Assembly (NCBI GenBank): GCA_964461115.1 | Contig: CAYWSX010000004.1 | Coordinates: forward strand, 121,731-185,730 | From: RGIG2134 sp964461115 | Lineage (GTDB): Bacteria > Cyanobacteriota > Vampirovibrionia > Gastranaerophilales > Gastranaerophilaceae | Direction of reading: 5' to 3' | DNA length: 64,000 nt | In this document: positions 25,390 through 34,051 of the stretch, piece after piece | Layout: every line of letters starts with the position of its first letter | Position numbering within the stretch: position 1 is the first letter of the stretch | The notes under the pieces: generated by a model | The model's input: the letters and a program-made list of their open reading frames with translations, nothing else | The model's database searches: none | What the model was told of the DNA's origin: nothing | Program-made: the position numbers and the translations under genes

Positions 25390-25857
25390 CTAGTGTTGAA
25401 TTTTTTCTATAAGCGAGGTTGTGGATTTCCCTTCAACAAAACTTATAAATTCAATCCTACCGCCGTTTTCCATAATAACCTTAGCCTCAGGAAGCGTCTC
25501 CACTGTGTAATCAGCGCCTTTGGTGTGAACATCGGGTTTGATTTCAGCAATTAGGTTTTCCGGAGAATCCTCGTCAAATAAAACAACAAAATCAACACAA
25601 TTCAATGCGCAAAGTATCTCTGCACGGTCATTTTCGTTGTTTATAGGACGAGTTGGTCCTTTGATTGAGCGAACGGATTTATCGCTGTTGAGCATTACAA
25701 TCGAATAGTCCGCAAAAGTTTTTGTTTTTTGCAAGTATCTCACATGCCCGACGTGCAAGATGTCAAAGCAGCCGTTAGTTGTTACCACTGTTTTTCCATC
25801 CTTACGAAGCTCCGCAAGATATTGAACTACATCTTTTCTATCGATAAGCTTTCCCAC
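25390..25857 (-). CDS. rfaE2: D-glycero-beta-D-manno-heptose 1-phosphate adenylyltransferase
   Basis: Protein of 155 residues. It has the nucleotidyltransferase motif TNGCFDILHVGHVRYLQ (HxGH), then MLNSDKSVRSIKGPTRP, KPDVHTKGADYT and the end FVEGKSTTSLIEKI. This is the adenylyltransferase half of HldE as a separate protein. It makes ADP-heptose for the LPS inner core, which with lpxK supports a real outer membrane. The PpiC lipoprotein gene lies 3 bp upstream on the same strand. Confidence 0.92.
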   Translation of the reverse strand: MGKLIDRKDVVQYLAELRKDGKTVVTTNGCFDILHVGHVRYLQKTKTFADYSIVMLNSDKSVRSIKGPTRPINNENDRAEILCALNCVDFVVLFDEDSPENLIAEIKPDVHTKGADYTVETLPEAKVIMENGGRIEFISFVEGKSTTSLIEKIQH

Positions 25858-25860
25858 AGT

Positions 25861-26994
25861 TTAGTCCTTTGCACTTTTGTTTGCAGGGTTCAAAGCAGGA
25901 TTTTGGGCAGCTTTTTCCTTAATCATTTTTTGGATAGTTTCAGGATTAAAGCTAGGGTCATTGTATATTATAGTCGCCTCGTTTTTCAACTTATCAACGT
26001 GTTTTTGAAGAATATTCACTTTTTCTTGTTGCTCCATAAATGCTTTGATGTCATTTTTAACTTTATCAAAGCTTTCAGCACCAGCTTCTTGTCTGTCGGT
26101 TACAAGAATTATGTGGTACCCGAACGGAGTTGTAACGATTTCAGAAATTGTGCTTGGTTTTTGAGAGAAAGCTGTTTTTGAGAACTCGTCAACCATCTGT
26201 TCTTTCGCAAAATATCCCAAATCTCCGCCTTGTTTAGCGCTTGCTGTATCATCAGAATTTTCTCTTGCAATTTGAGCAAATTTAGAAGGGTCTTTTTTCA
26301 CTTCAGCAAGAAGTTTTTGAGCTTTTGCGTATTTTTCAGCAATATCAGCCTTAATTTTTTCGTCAACTTGAGCAGGTGTCAAGGATTTATTGGCAGGATC
26401 AGACGAAATCAACTCTCTGAGTTCATCTTTGTTAGCCGCAATCAAAATATGAGACGCTTTGACTCTTTCAGGGTGTTTAAATTTAGCAATATTTGCATCA
26501 TAGTATTTTTTAGCATCTTTATCAGAAACTTTTACAACTTTTAATTCTTCAACAAGTTTGTTGATTTTTACTTGATCCTCAAGCTCATGTTTGAACTGGT
26601 TAGCGCTGATTCCGTTTTGTTTTAAAAGTTCGTTGAATTTATCATTGCTTCCGACTTGGTCAATAATAGTTTTAAGTTCTTTATCAACTTCTTTTGAGGA
26701 AACTTTAATGTGTTTATTTTTGATATCTTGGTCCAAAAGATTTTTAACGATAAGTTCGTTAACGACTCTGTCTTTTAACATCAAATGAATAAAGCTGTTA
26801 GGGTCTTTTTTCACATCTACACCCATTTGAGCAATCATTGAATTTTTTGTAACAGCATCGAATGCTTTTTCATACTGTTGCTTAGTAATAGGCTCATCAT
26901 TTATAGTTATGATAGCGTTTTTCGTGGAATTAACGCATCCTGTAAGTAATGTTGCGGACAAAGCTAAAGCAGCTAATGTTTTTAAAGTTTTCAT
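25861..26994 (-). CDS. Parvulin-domain foldase lipoprotein (PrsA/SurA-like)
   Basis: Protein of 377 residues. Lipobox LLTGC places the mature N-terminal cysteine at residue 20. An N-terminal SurA-like helical region (NDEPITKQQYEKAFDAV) is followed by a PpiC domain with VKASHILIAANKDEL, FAQIARENSDDTASAKQGG, DLGYFAKEQMVDEF and FGYHIILVTDRQ, with an insertion of about 35 residues inside the domain. It should assist folding of exported proteins. The Lys-rich C-terminus ends NPANKSAKD. It is 3 bp upstream of rfaE2 and follows mfd on the same strand. Confidence 0.9.
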   Translation of the reverse strand: MKTLKTLAALALSATLLTGCVNSTKNAIITINDEPITKQQYEKAFDAVTKNSMIAQMGVDVKKDPNSFIHLMLKDRVVNELIVKNLLDQDIKNKHIKVSSKEVDKELKTIIDQVGSNDKFNELLKQNGISANQFKHELEDQVKINKLVEELKVVKVSDKDAKKYYDANIAKFKHPERVKASHILIAANKDELRELISSDPANKSLTPAQVDEKIKADIAEKYAKAQKLLAEVKKDPSKFAQIARENSDDTASAKQGGDLGYFAKEQMVDEFSKTAFSQKPSTISEIVTTPFGYHIILVTDRQEAGAESFDKVKNDIKAFMEQQEKVNILQKHVDKLKNEATIIYNDPSFNPETIQKMIKEKAAQNPALNPANKSAKD

Positions 26995-27028
26995 GTTCTA
27001 TCCTCTTTTCTTTAGTAAAACTTTTCCT

Positions 27029-30000
27029 CTAGGCATTATAATCATATCTTAATTTAGAAATATAGTAAAATAAATCAGACAATACGGTATACACTTCTTC
27101 AAAATTCAAATACGAAGTATTCAAAAGCAAGATAGAGCGCCCGTCACGACAGGTTGCAGGTGCGTCTGTGTACTTAATATACTTAACAGTTTCGCTGTTA
27201 AGCTTCGACTTAATCATAAGCCACTCTGCACGCTGATAAGGAGTATAAATCCGTATATTATCGGGAGTTTCCCGCACAATGGGAACTTTAGCACTCGAAG
27301 CAAGAACCCGTAAACGCACTAATTTTGCAAGATTTTCAACCTCTTCAGGCAGTTTGGAGAATCTGTCCTTCCACTGTGCCAATATCATATCGAGTTCGCT
27401 CGTAGATTTTACATCGGACAGACGTTTGTACTCTATAATCTTTTGCTCTTTTGAACCTACCCACTCGTCAGGAATAAACGCGGTGATATTTATATCGATT
27501 ATACTGTGGCAAACTTCTTCAACATCTTCACCCTGAAGCTGCTGAACAGCCTCCTCCAGGAGCTGGCAGTATGCGTCAAAACCGACATTAACCATATGTC
27601 CGTGCTGCTTTGTACCCAAAATATTTCCGACTCCGCGGATTTCAATGTCTCGAAGCGCAATTTGATACCCGCTTCCGAGAGTTGTAAAACTTTTTATCGC
27701 GTCGAGACGAGAAAGAGCTTCGCGCGTAAGCTTTTTCGGGTCACGATAGAAACAATAGCAATAAGCCTGCCTGTCCGAACGCCCTACACGGCCGCGAATC
27801 TGGTATAATTGAGCCAAGCCGAGTTTATGCGCATCGTAAACTAAAATTGTGTTTGCATTCGAAATATCAAGCCCGGACTCGATTATCGTGGTACACAAAA
27901 GAACATCATACTTGTGCTCTTCGAATTCCACCATAATTTTTTCGAGTTCCCCCTCACCCATTTGACCATGTGCAACAGCGATTCTCAAATCAGGCAAAAG
28001 ATTGTGAAGCCCTGCCGCAAATTCGTAAATCGTTTCAACCCTGTTATACAGAAAAAATACTTGCCCATCGCGGTCAAGTTCATGCAAAATCGCATTCTTA
28101 ACTGTGTTTTCGTTGAATTCGCCCACAAAAGTCTTGATAGGCAAGCGATTTTTCGGCGGAGTATTTATCACAGACATATCTTTTATACCCGAAAGCGACA
28201 TATAAAGCGTTCTCGGAATTGGCGTTGCAGACATTGAAAGAATATCGATATTTTTACGAAGCATTTTCAATTTTTCTTTATGCTTGACTCCAAACCTATG
28301 CTCCTCATCAATTACAAGCAGTCCGAGGTCTTTAAATTCTATATCACTCTGCAATAGTCTATGAGTGCCGATTACAACGTCACATTCGCCTAGTGCCATA
28401 TTGCGCACAGTTTCTTTCTGTTCTCTTGTACTTCTGAAACGGGACAAAAGCTCAACTTTAACAGGAAACGGCTTAAAACGCTCCATAATATTCTGCCAGT
28501 GCTGGAGCGCAAGAATAGTCGTCGGAACAATTACCGCTGCTTGCTTTCCGCTCATAACCGCCTTAAAAATCGCACGGATTGCAACTTCTGTCTTGCCGAA
28601 ACCTACATCTCCGCAAATCAGCCTATCCATAGGGCTTTCAGACTCCATATCGATTTTTGTTTCGTTTATGGACTTCATTTGGTCGGGAGTTTCAGTAAAC
28701 TCAAACGCCTCTTCCATTTCATACTGCCAGACAGTATCAGGCTCAAAAGCTATACCCTTAGACGCCTGACGACGAGCATAAAGCCTGATTAATTCTTCTG
28801 CGATATCCTCGACAGCTTTTTTAACCTTAGACTTTATCGAATTCCAATCATTTCCACCCATTTTAGAAAGCCGCGGAGACTGAGCCGCGGAGCCGCGATA
28901 GCGTGCCAGCATATTTATCTGCTCCGCAGGAATATGAAGCTTATCGCCGTTATGATACTCAATACTTAAATAATCCTTAAGCTGTCCGTCAATTTCCTGA
29001 TTGGAAAGCCCAATATAGCGTCCGATACCGTGAATATGGTGAACCACATACTCGCCTTCTTTGATATCATTTACACTTTCGAGAAACTCTTGTTTTTCCT
29101 TGTTATAAGAACGTTTTGAGGAAGTTATATCCTTGGACTTTTTATTAAAAAGTTCCTTGTCGCTAAGAACACAAAGCCTCAAGTTCTCAATTAACGAACC
29201 GCCAAATGCAATATTTGAAGTAATCCAAACAGAATTGTCGTTGGAGAATTCTTCGGAATAAGGAATTTCAAAATCCGCAAGAACCTCTTCCACTCTAGCT
29301 TTGTAGTCAGTCGCAAGAATTACTTTATATGAGGATTTTCTTTTTTCTTCGATATACTCTGCTATTTTATATACATCAGAAGAAAAATTAGGAATTAAAT
29401 TACTTTCTAATTCAACAATATCAATGTCTTCAGCATCTATAAAATTGTCAAACGATATTTTTTGAAGCCTTGCGACAGATTTTATAAACTCCTCATAAGT
29501 CACATGGTTCAGCTCTTTTAGAGGTACACCCAACTTCTCGTCAATATTTTTGGTATAGATTTTTTGGTAATTTTCGTCTATCTGAGCAAACTTTGAAAGC
29601 ACCTCAGAACTCTCATCGTATACAACAGCCCATTCTTTACCTAAGAAATCAGTAAAAACTGCCGTATCCGGGTTTAAAACCGATTGAAAATATTCAATAC
29701 CGTCAAAGTACTTTTCATTTTCAAATTTTTCCAAAACTTCTTCTCCGTATGGTTTTAAAAGCTTTGATACGTGCTTATCGGCTGTAAATTTATAAAGCGG
29801 AAGAATTGTAATTTCTTTTATATGCTCAAAACTGCGCTGATTAGCAGGGTCAAAATATCTTATATCAGTAATCGTATCACCCCAAAGCTCAACTCTGACA
29901 GGGGATTTATCGATATTATAAATATCGATTATATCACCGCGAATTGAAAACTCTCCTATATCAACAACCATTGTTGAGCGCCTATATCCCATATCAGATA

Positions 30001-30448
30001 GCTTTTGAGCTAATTTGTGAGTATCAATTTCATCATCAATTCTTATCTGTAATGAATTTTCCGCAAAAAAATCTTTTCGCGGAAAACGTTCCAACAAAGC
30101 CTTTACAGGCATTAAAACTATCTGCTGTTCATCAAGAGCATTTAAAATACCAAGCTGCTCCGCATATTTGTACAAGTTTAGAGAAATCCCATCGTACATT
30201 GAAACATCCTGATACGGAAAGATATTTGAATTTTGTCCGAAGAGTTTTTTCAGATCATTTTTATACCTCAATGCCTTTTGTTCCGAAGCTGTCACAAAAA
30301 GTATCTTCTTTTTTTCTGCTGAAAACTTTAGCAAAATCAAGCGCAGCAATGATGTTAAACCACTTACACAAAAAGAGCGGGACATTTTAAGATTACTTAA
30401 AATGCGCTCAAAATTAGGCTCTTGAAAATTTTTAATAAAATTCAACAT
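27029..30448 (-). CDS. mfd: Transcription-repair coupling factor
   Basis: Protein of 1139 residues, normal for Mfd (about 1150). UvrB-homology modules at the N-terminus, then the CarD-like RNA-polymerase interaction domain (EGEYVVHHIHGIGRYIGL), and a RecG-like motor: Walker A GDVGFGKTEVAIRA, DEEH box VIDEEHRFGVKHKEKL, SATPIPRTLYMSL and QIRGRVGRSDRQAYCY. It removes stalled RNA polymerase and recruits UvrA. It is 3 bp from the glyoxalase gene on the same strand. Confidence 0.97.
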   Translation of the reverse strand: MLNFIKNFQEPNFERILSNLKMSRSFCVSGLTSLLRLILLKFSAEKKKILFVTASEQKALRYKNDLKKLFGQNSNIFPYQDVSMYDGISLNLYKYAEQLGILNALDEQQIVLMPVKALLERFPRKDFFAENSLQIRIDDEIDTHKLAQKLSDMGYRRSTMVVDIGEFSIRGDIIDIYNIDKSPVRVELWGDTITDIRYFDPANQRSFEHIKEITILPLYKFTADKHVSKLLKPYGEEVLEKFENEKYFDGIEYFQSVLNPDTAVFTDFLGKEWAVVYDESSEVLSKFAQIDENYQKIYTKNIDEKLGVPLKELNHVTYEEFIKSVARLQKISFDNFIDAEDIDIVELESNLIPNFSSDVYKIAEYIEEKRKSSYKVILATDYKARVEEVLADFEIPYSEEFSNDNSVWITSNIAFGGSLIENLRLCVLSDKELFNKKSKDITSSKRSYNKEKQEFLESVNDIKEGEYVVHHIHGIGRYIGLSNQEIDGQLKDYLSIEYHNGDKLHIPAEQINMLARYRGSAAQSPRLSKMGGNDWNSIKSKVKKAVEDIAEELIRLYARRQASKGIAFEPDTVWQYEMEEAFEFTETPDQMKSINETKIDMESESPMDRLICGDVGFGKTEVAIRAIFKAVMSGKQAAVIVPTTILALQHWQNIMERFKPFPVKVELLSRFRSTREQKETVRNMALGECDVVIGTHRLLQSDIEFKDLGLLVIDEEHRFGVKHKEKLKMLRKNIDILSMSATPIPRTLYMSLSGIKDMSVINTPPKNRLPIKTFVGEFNENTVKNAILHELDRDGQVFFLYNRVETIYEFAAGLHNLLPDLRIAVAHGQMGEGELEKIMVEFEEHKYDVLLCTTIIESGLDISNANTILVYDAHKLGLAQLYQIRGRVGRSDRQAYCYCFYRDPKKLTREALSRLDAIKSFTTLGSGYQIALRDIEIRGVGNILGTKQHGHMVNVGFDAYCQLLEEAVQQLQGEDVEEVCHSIIDINITAFIPDEWVGSKEQKIIEYKRLSDVKSTSELDMILAQWKDRFSKLPEEVENLAKLVRLRVLASSAKVPIVRETPDNIRIYTPYQRAEWLMIKSKLNSETVKYIKYTDAPATCRDGRSILLLNTSYLNFEEVYTVLSDLFYYISKLRYDYNA

Positions 30449-30451
30449 AAA

Positions 30452-30829
30452 TTATTTTTTAGAAATAAACTCAATCGCGTTTCCGTCAGGATCGTTAACA
30501 AATGCAATGGTAAGCCCGGCTTCCTCCATAAAAAACGGCTCACAGGTCCATTCATAGCCCATTTGTTCTACTTTTTGCACCAACAAGTCCATATCATCAA
30601 CTTCAAAGGCAAAATGCCCAAAAGCGTTTCCTGCATGGTATCCCCGCTCAGGAATTTCATCATTTAATGTTAATTCTATTTCCACACCTGTTTTTTCATC
30701 CAGTAAATAATAAAGGGTACAATCTTCAAGACGCAATGTTCGAGAAGGTTTGAGTCCGATTAAATCTTTGTAAAATTTCATTGATTTATCCAAGTCGGCA
30801 ACTCTTATCATGGCGTGTAAAAATTTCAT
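30452..30829 (-). CDS. gloA: Lactoylglutathione lyase-like (glyoxalase I) protein
   Basis: Protein of 125 residues from the ATG at 30829, which has AAAAGGAG upstream; a longer frame to 30871 lacks one. Four metal ligands in family order: His5 in FLHAMIRVADLD, Glu in GVEIELTL, His in AFGHFAFEV and Glu in GNAIEFI. It detoxifies the methylglyoxal hemithioadduct. The usual thiol would be glutathione, but this is unproven here. Confidence 0.9.
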   Translation of the reverse strand: MKFLHAMIRVADLDKSMKFYKDLIGLKPSRTLRLEDCTLYYLLDEKTGVEIELTLNDEIPERGYHAGNAFGHFAFEVDDMDLLVQKVEQMGYEWTCEPFFMEEAGLTIAFVNDPDGNAIEFISKK

Positions 30830-30954
30830 AATAAACTCCTTTTTTTGTTGATATACACAGATTAACGCCAAAGTATCGTTTTTTCAACCGTATAAAATCC
30901 ATCTGTTCAAGAAAGGCTCAATATGTTATAATTTTAATCTGTACAGGAGTTTAT

Positions 30955-31656
30955 ATGAAAAAGAGATTGATTTATTTTGCCTTTACTTTAGGCGAAGTTC
31001 TAATTACATTAACGATTATAGGAATTGTAGCTGCAATGACAATTCCTACATTGATGACGAATGTCAGAGACCGAGAAAACGTAGTCAAGTTGAAAAAAGC
31101 TCAATCAATTATTGCAAACGCAGCCAGAATGGCAGTTGCACAAAACGGTGACTTCAATATCACCGAACACACCGAAATTACTGACGGAAAAAATCTTCTT
31201 GACCAGTTAAAAATCGCAATAAACTGCAAAGATTACAATGATCCGAATTGTCCGGTGGTTAATGGAGGGCTTGGCAATAGCGGCGAATTTTCAATGTATT
31301 CATACATTGTAAGCCCGGACGGTATAATCTACGGGTACCATCCCAACGCTGCAATGATAAATATAATTGAAGAAAATGGTCAAGAATATACAGCAATGCC
31401 TTTTGTTGTCGATTTTTCAGGTTATGACAAAGGCAAGCTCAATCAGGGCAACCGAATTGCATACGGTTTTTATGTAAAACCCGACGGAACAGTATTTCCT
31501 GCAGGCTACCCCAACAATATAAAAAGCAAATCTGAATTGAAATCAATGATATGCCCTCAAAGCAGAGACAACTTTAAAAACCCTAATCCTTACTGCACAT
31601 TCTGGACATTGCAATCGGGAAAATTCAGAAAAAATCCGGGCGAATGGTTTGAATAA
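30955..31656 (+). CDS. Prepilin-like protein (type IV pilin/pseudopilin class)
   Basis: Protein of 233 residues. The start FAFTLGEVLITLTIIGIVAA is a prepilin N-terminal methylation segment: a short basic leader, cleavage before FTL, Glu at +5 and a hydrophobic helix. The residue before the cut is Ala rather than Gly. The rest is a globular domain with cysteine pairs (INCKDYNDPNCP, ICPQSRD...NPYCTFW) that may form disulfides. Near a -10 TATAAT (30927-30932) and a CAGGAG site. A second prepilin-like gene lies convergent 5 bp away. Confidence 0.85.
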   Translation: MKKRLIYFAFTLGEVLITLTIIGIVAAMTIPTLMTNVRDRENVVKLKKAQSIIANAARMAVAQNGDFNITEHTEITDGKNLLDQLKIAINCKDYNDPNCPVVNGGLGNSGEFSMYSYIVSPDGIIYGYHPNAAMINIIEENGQEYTAMPFVVDFSGYDKGKLNQGNRIAYGFYVKPDGTVFPAGYPNNIKSKSELKSMICPQSRDNFKNPNPYCTFWTLQSGKFRKNPGEWFE

Positions 31657-31661
31657 CCAAC

Positions 31662-32327
31662 CTATTTGAAGAATTGCCCGCCCATTAGATAAAATTGAGA
31701 ACAAGTTATGCCGGTTTCCAAACGCTGACAATTTTGGCGGTTTTCCTGATAGGATTTTTCAGCCCCAAAAGGATGAATCTCATCTCTGTAAATATTAGCA
31801 CCAAAGACATCTAAGCCCATACGATTCGGTAATTTTGTTCCGTTCATGTCAAACAAAACAACACCGCAGATTTCCTCAGGATCATTACACTCATCATTAA
31901 ACCAGTTTAAACCAACAATAACAGGGCTGGAAGGCACATAATTAAATTTTTCAACATAATATGCTGAAGCCTTTGCTACTTTTTTACCGTTTAAAAACCT
32001 GTACTTATAATTTTTTATAGGTTTGGCCGGAACAGGCACAGCAGCCTTATCCGCGTTCATAGTAGTTTTAAGCAGATTTAAAATGTTTTCGTTTCTAACA
32101 TCGCTTTTTTCTTTAATATAAGTTCTGAGCAAGTCATTTTCAGTCAAGACAACAACTCTGTATGAATATTGCACGGCCTCGAGCGTCTTTTTCCATTTAT
32201 AAATAATTTTGCTTTCCTGCCCCACTCCGAAAATTTTTCCGACAAGCATACAAGAAACAGCAATCGCCAAAAATATAACAACTGCCATTTCTGCAAAACT
32301 GAATGCTTTTTTTACTCTTATTTTCAA
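31662..32327 (-). CDS. Divergent prepilin-like protein
   Basis: Protein of 221 residues. KKAFSFAEMAVVIFLAIAVS has the prepilin layout: basic leader, F at +1, Glu at +5 and a hydrophobic helix, but the core is less typical. Cysteines (NDECNDPEEICG and NRQNCQRLETGITCSQF) resemble those in the neighbour. FGANIYRDEIHPFG is part of a pattern seen near the C-terminus of such pilins. Probably assembled or processed with the gene at 30955. Confidence 0.75.
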   Translation of the reverse strand: MKIRVKKAFSFAEMAVVIFLAIAVSCMLVGKIFGVGQESKIIYKWKKTLEAVQYSYRVVVLTENDLLRTYIKEKSDVRNENILNLLKTTMNADKAAVPVPAKPIKNYKYRFLNGKKVAKASAYYVEKFNYVPSSPVIVGLNWFNDECNDPEEICGVVLFDMNGTKLPNRMGLDVFGANIYRDEIHPFGAEKSYQENRQNCQRLETGITCSQFYLMGGQFFK

Positions 32328-32338
32328 GGAACTTTCCT

Positions 32339-33208
32339 TTATCTGCGTGCCAGGTCAAGTCTGTGCTTTTCTTCGTATAAATTATCATATATCCAGTCAG
32401 GGATAAAGTTCTTGCCCATAATAATCTGACCGTTGTTCGGGTTTGGCGCATGGAAATCTGAACCTCCCGTCACAATTAAGCCGAGTTTTTCCGCCAAAGA
32501 TGAAAAATATTCAACCATGGCAGGAGAATGTTTTCTGTGATAAGCTTCAAGCCCTCTTAGACCATAATGCATAAGATCTTTTGTGACTTCTTCCGCAACA
32601 TCGACATCAAACGGATGAGCAAAAACCGGTATTCCGCCTGCTTCGTAAATTACTTCAACAGCTTCATGCGGAGAAACTGATTTTCTCTGGACATAAACAG
32701 ATGATTTATCATTTATGTACTTGCTGTATGCCTCAATAACGTTGTCAGTACCGCCTTTTACAGTAATAGCTTTTGCTATATGAGGACGTCCGATACTACC
32801 GCCTTCTGCGACAAGTTTTCTGATGTCTTCATATCTAACAGGAATCCCTGCTTTTTTGTTCAGAAGCTCAACAATCTCTTTTGTCTGTTCCACACGTGCC
32901 TTTTGCTGAGTTTTTAACATTGCCTGAAAATCAGAATTGGTTTCGTCCATAAAATACCCGAGGACATGCACCTCAAAGCCCTTATAAAGAGTGTTTACCT
33001 CCACGCCCTTGATTATCTCAAGCGGTTTCGTTTCCGATTTTTCTGCCAAATCTTTTGCATAAGCTACTGCGATGTCATGAGCCAAAATATTATCATGGTC
33101 TGTAATCGCAATCGCATCCAAGCCGGCATCAATCGCAGCATCGACAACTTTCTCGGGGGAGAACATCCCATCCGAGTAGGTTGTGTGAATGTGTAAATCG
33201 ATTTTCAC
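32339..33208 (-). CDS. PHP-domain phosphoesterase (YciV/TrpH type)
   Basis: Protein of 289 residues. PHP metal motifs are complete: DLHIHTTYSDG, ITDHDN, GVEVNT, FAHPFDVD and TGGSDFHAPN. YciV-type enzymes are 5'-3' exonucleases or 3',5'-nucleotide bisphosphate phosphatases. It is followed on the same strand by the second prepilin gene and preceded by ymdB (15-bp gap), so it may belong to the rny-ymdB transcript. Confidence 0.9.
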   Translation of the reverse strand: MKIDLHIHTTYSDGMFSPEKVVDAAIDAGLDAIAITDHDNILAHDIAVAYAKDLAEKSETKPLEIIKGVEVNTLYKGFEVHVLGYFMDETNSDFQAMLKTQQKARVEQTKEIVELLNKKAGIPVRYEDIRKLVAEGGSIGRPHIAKAITVKGGTDNVIEAYSKYINDKSSVYVQRKSVSPHEAVEVIYEAGGIPVFAHPFDVDVAEEVTKDLMHYGLRGLEAYHRKHSPAMVEYFSSLAEKLGLIVTGGSDFHAPNPNNGQIIMGKNFIPDWIYDNLYEEKHRLDLARR

Positions 33209-33223
33209 TTTCCTATCCTTTCA

Positions 33224-34051
33224 TTACTCTGTTACCTCATAATTTTTTTCTGCTATAAAACTTTTTACACATTTCGCCGCGCCGTTTTCAACACAAATTT
33301 CAGCTTTGACAAAAGAAGCCTGCACAATTTTTCCCTCAGCGATATTGTATCTCTGGGGAATGCAGGTCAAAAATCTATTTAAGGAAGCTTCGTAATCCAT
33401 ACCGATTACGCTGTCTTTCACTCCGCAAAACCCAACATCTGTTATATACGCCGTTTTTTCATTAATAATTTGCGCGTCGGCTGTCTGAACATGCGTGTGA
33501 GTACCAAAAATAGCACTAACACCAAGTTCGGACGCCCATTTTGCAAAGCAAATCTTTTCGGCGGTCGCTTCTGCGTGAATATCTACAATAATTATCGGCG
33601 TAATTTTTTTCAAACGAGCTATTTCATCAGCCATTGTTTTCCAATACGGCTCAATCTGTCCCATAAAAGTAGTTCCAAGGACATTTATCACGGCAATTTT
33701 CACATTTTTTTCAGGGAGTTCAAAAACTCTGCTTCCGACACCGGGCGTACCTTCCGGATAATTGATAGGTCGAACAAGTTTGTCCGCACTGTCGATATAA
33801 GAAAAAATATCTCGTTTATCCCATATATGGTTGCCTGATGTCATACAGTCTACGCCGGCTTCGGACATTTCTTTGTAATTTTTCTCAGTCATAGAAAAAC
33901 CGTGAGATACATTTTCCACATTTGCAATTACAAAATCCACATCAAGCGGTTCTTCCAAGGCAACCTGACCGTCCAGCAAATCCCGCACAATGCGTCTTGC
34001 CGGACGACCTACTAAGTCGCCGAAAAACAATATTTTTACTGTTGCTGTCAT
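33224..34051 (-). CDS. ymdB: YmdB-family metallophosphoesterase
   Basis: Protein of 275 residues. ILFFGDLVGRPARRIV, NVENVSHGFS, TSGNHIWDKRDI, DIHAEATAEK and GTHTHVQTAD are the metal-ligand motifs of the YmdB family (di-metal cyclic nucleotide phosphodiesterases). Its start overlaps the rny stop by one base (TAATG), so translation is coupled. The rny-ymdB pair is conserved in many bacteria. Confidence 0.93.
   Translation of the reverse strand: MTATVKILFFGDLVGRPARRIVRDLLDGQVALEEPLDVDFVIANVENVSHGFSMTEKNYKEMSEAGVDCMTSGNHIWDKRDIFSYIDSADKLVRPINYPEGTPGVGSRVFELPEKNVKIAVINVLGTTFMGQIEPYWKTMADEIARLKKITPIIIVDIHAEATAEKICFAKWASELGVSAIFGTHTHVQTADAQIINEKTAYITDVGFCGVKDSVIGMDYEASLNRFLTCIPQRYNIAEGKIVQASFVKAEICVENGAAKCVKSFIAEKNYEVTE

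Noticed and set aside
27279..30390. Forward-strand open frames inside mfd
   Set aside because: They are shadows of a full-length, motif-complete mfd gene on the reverse strand.
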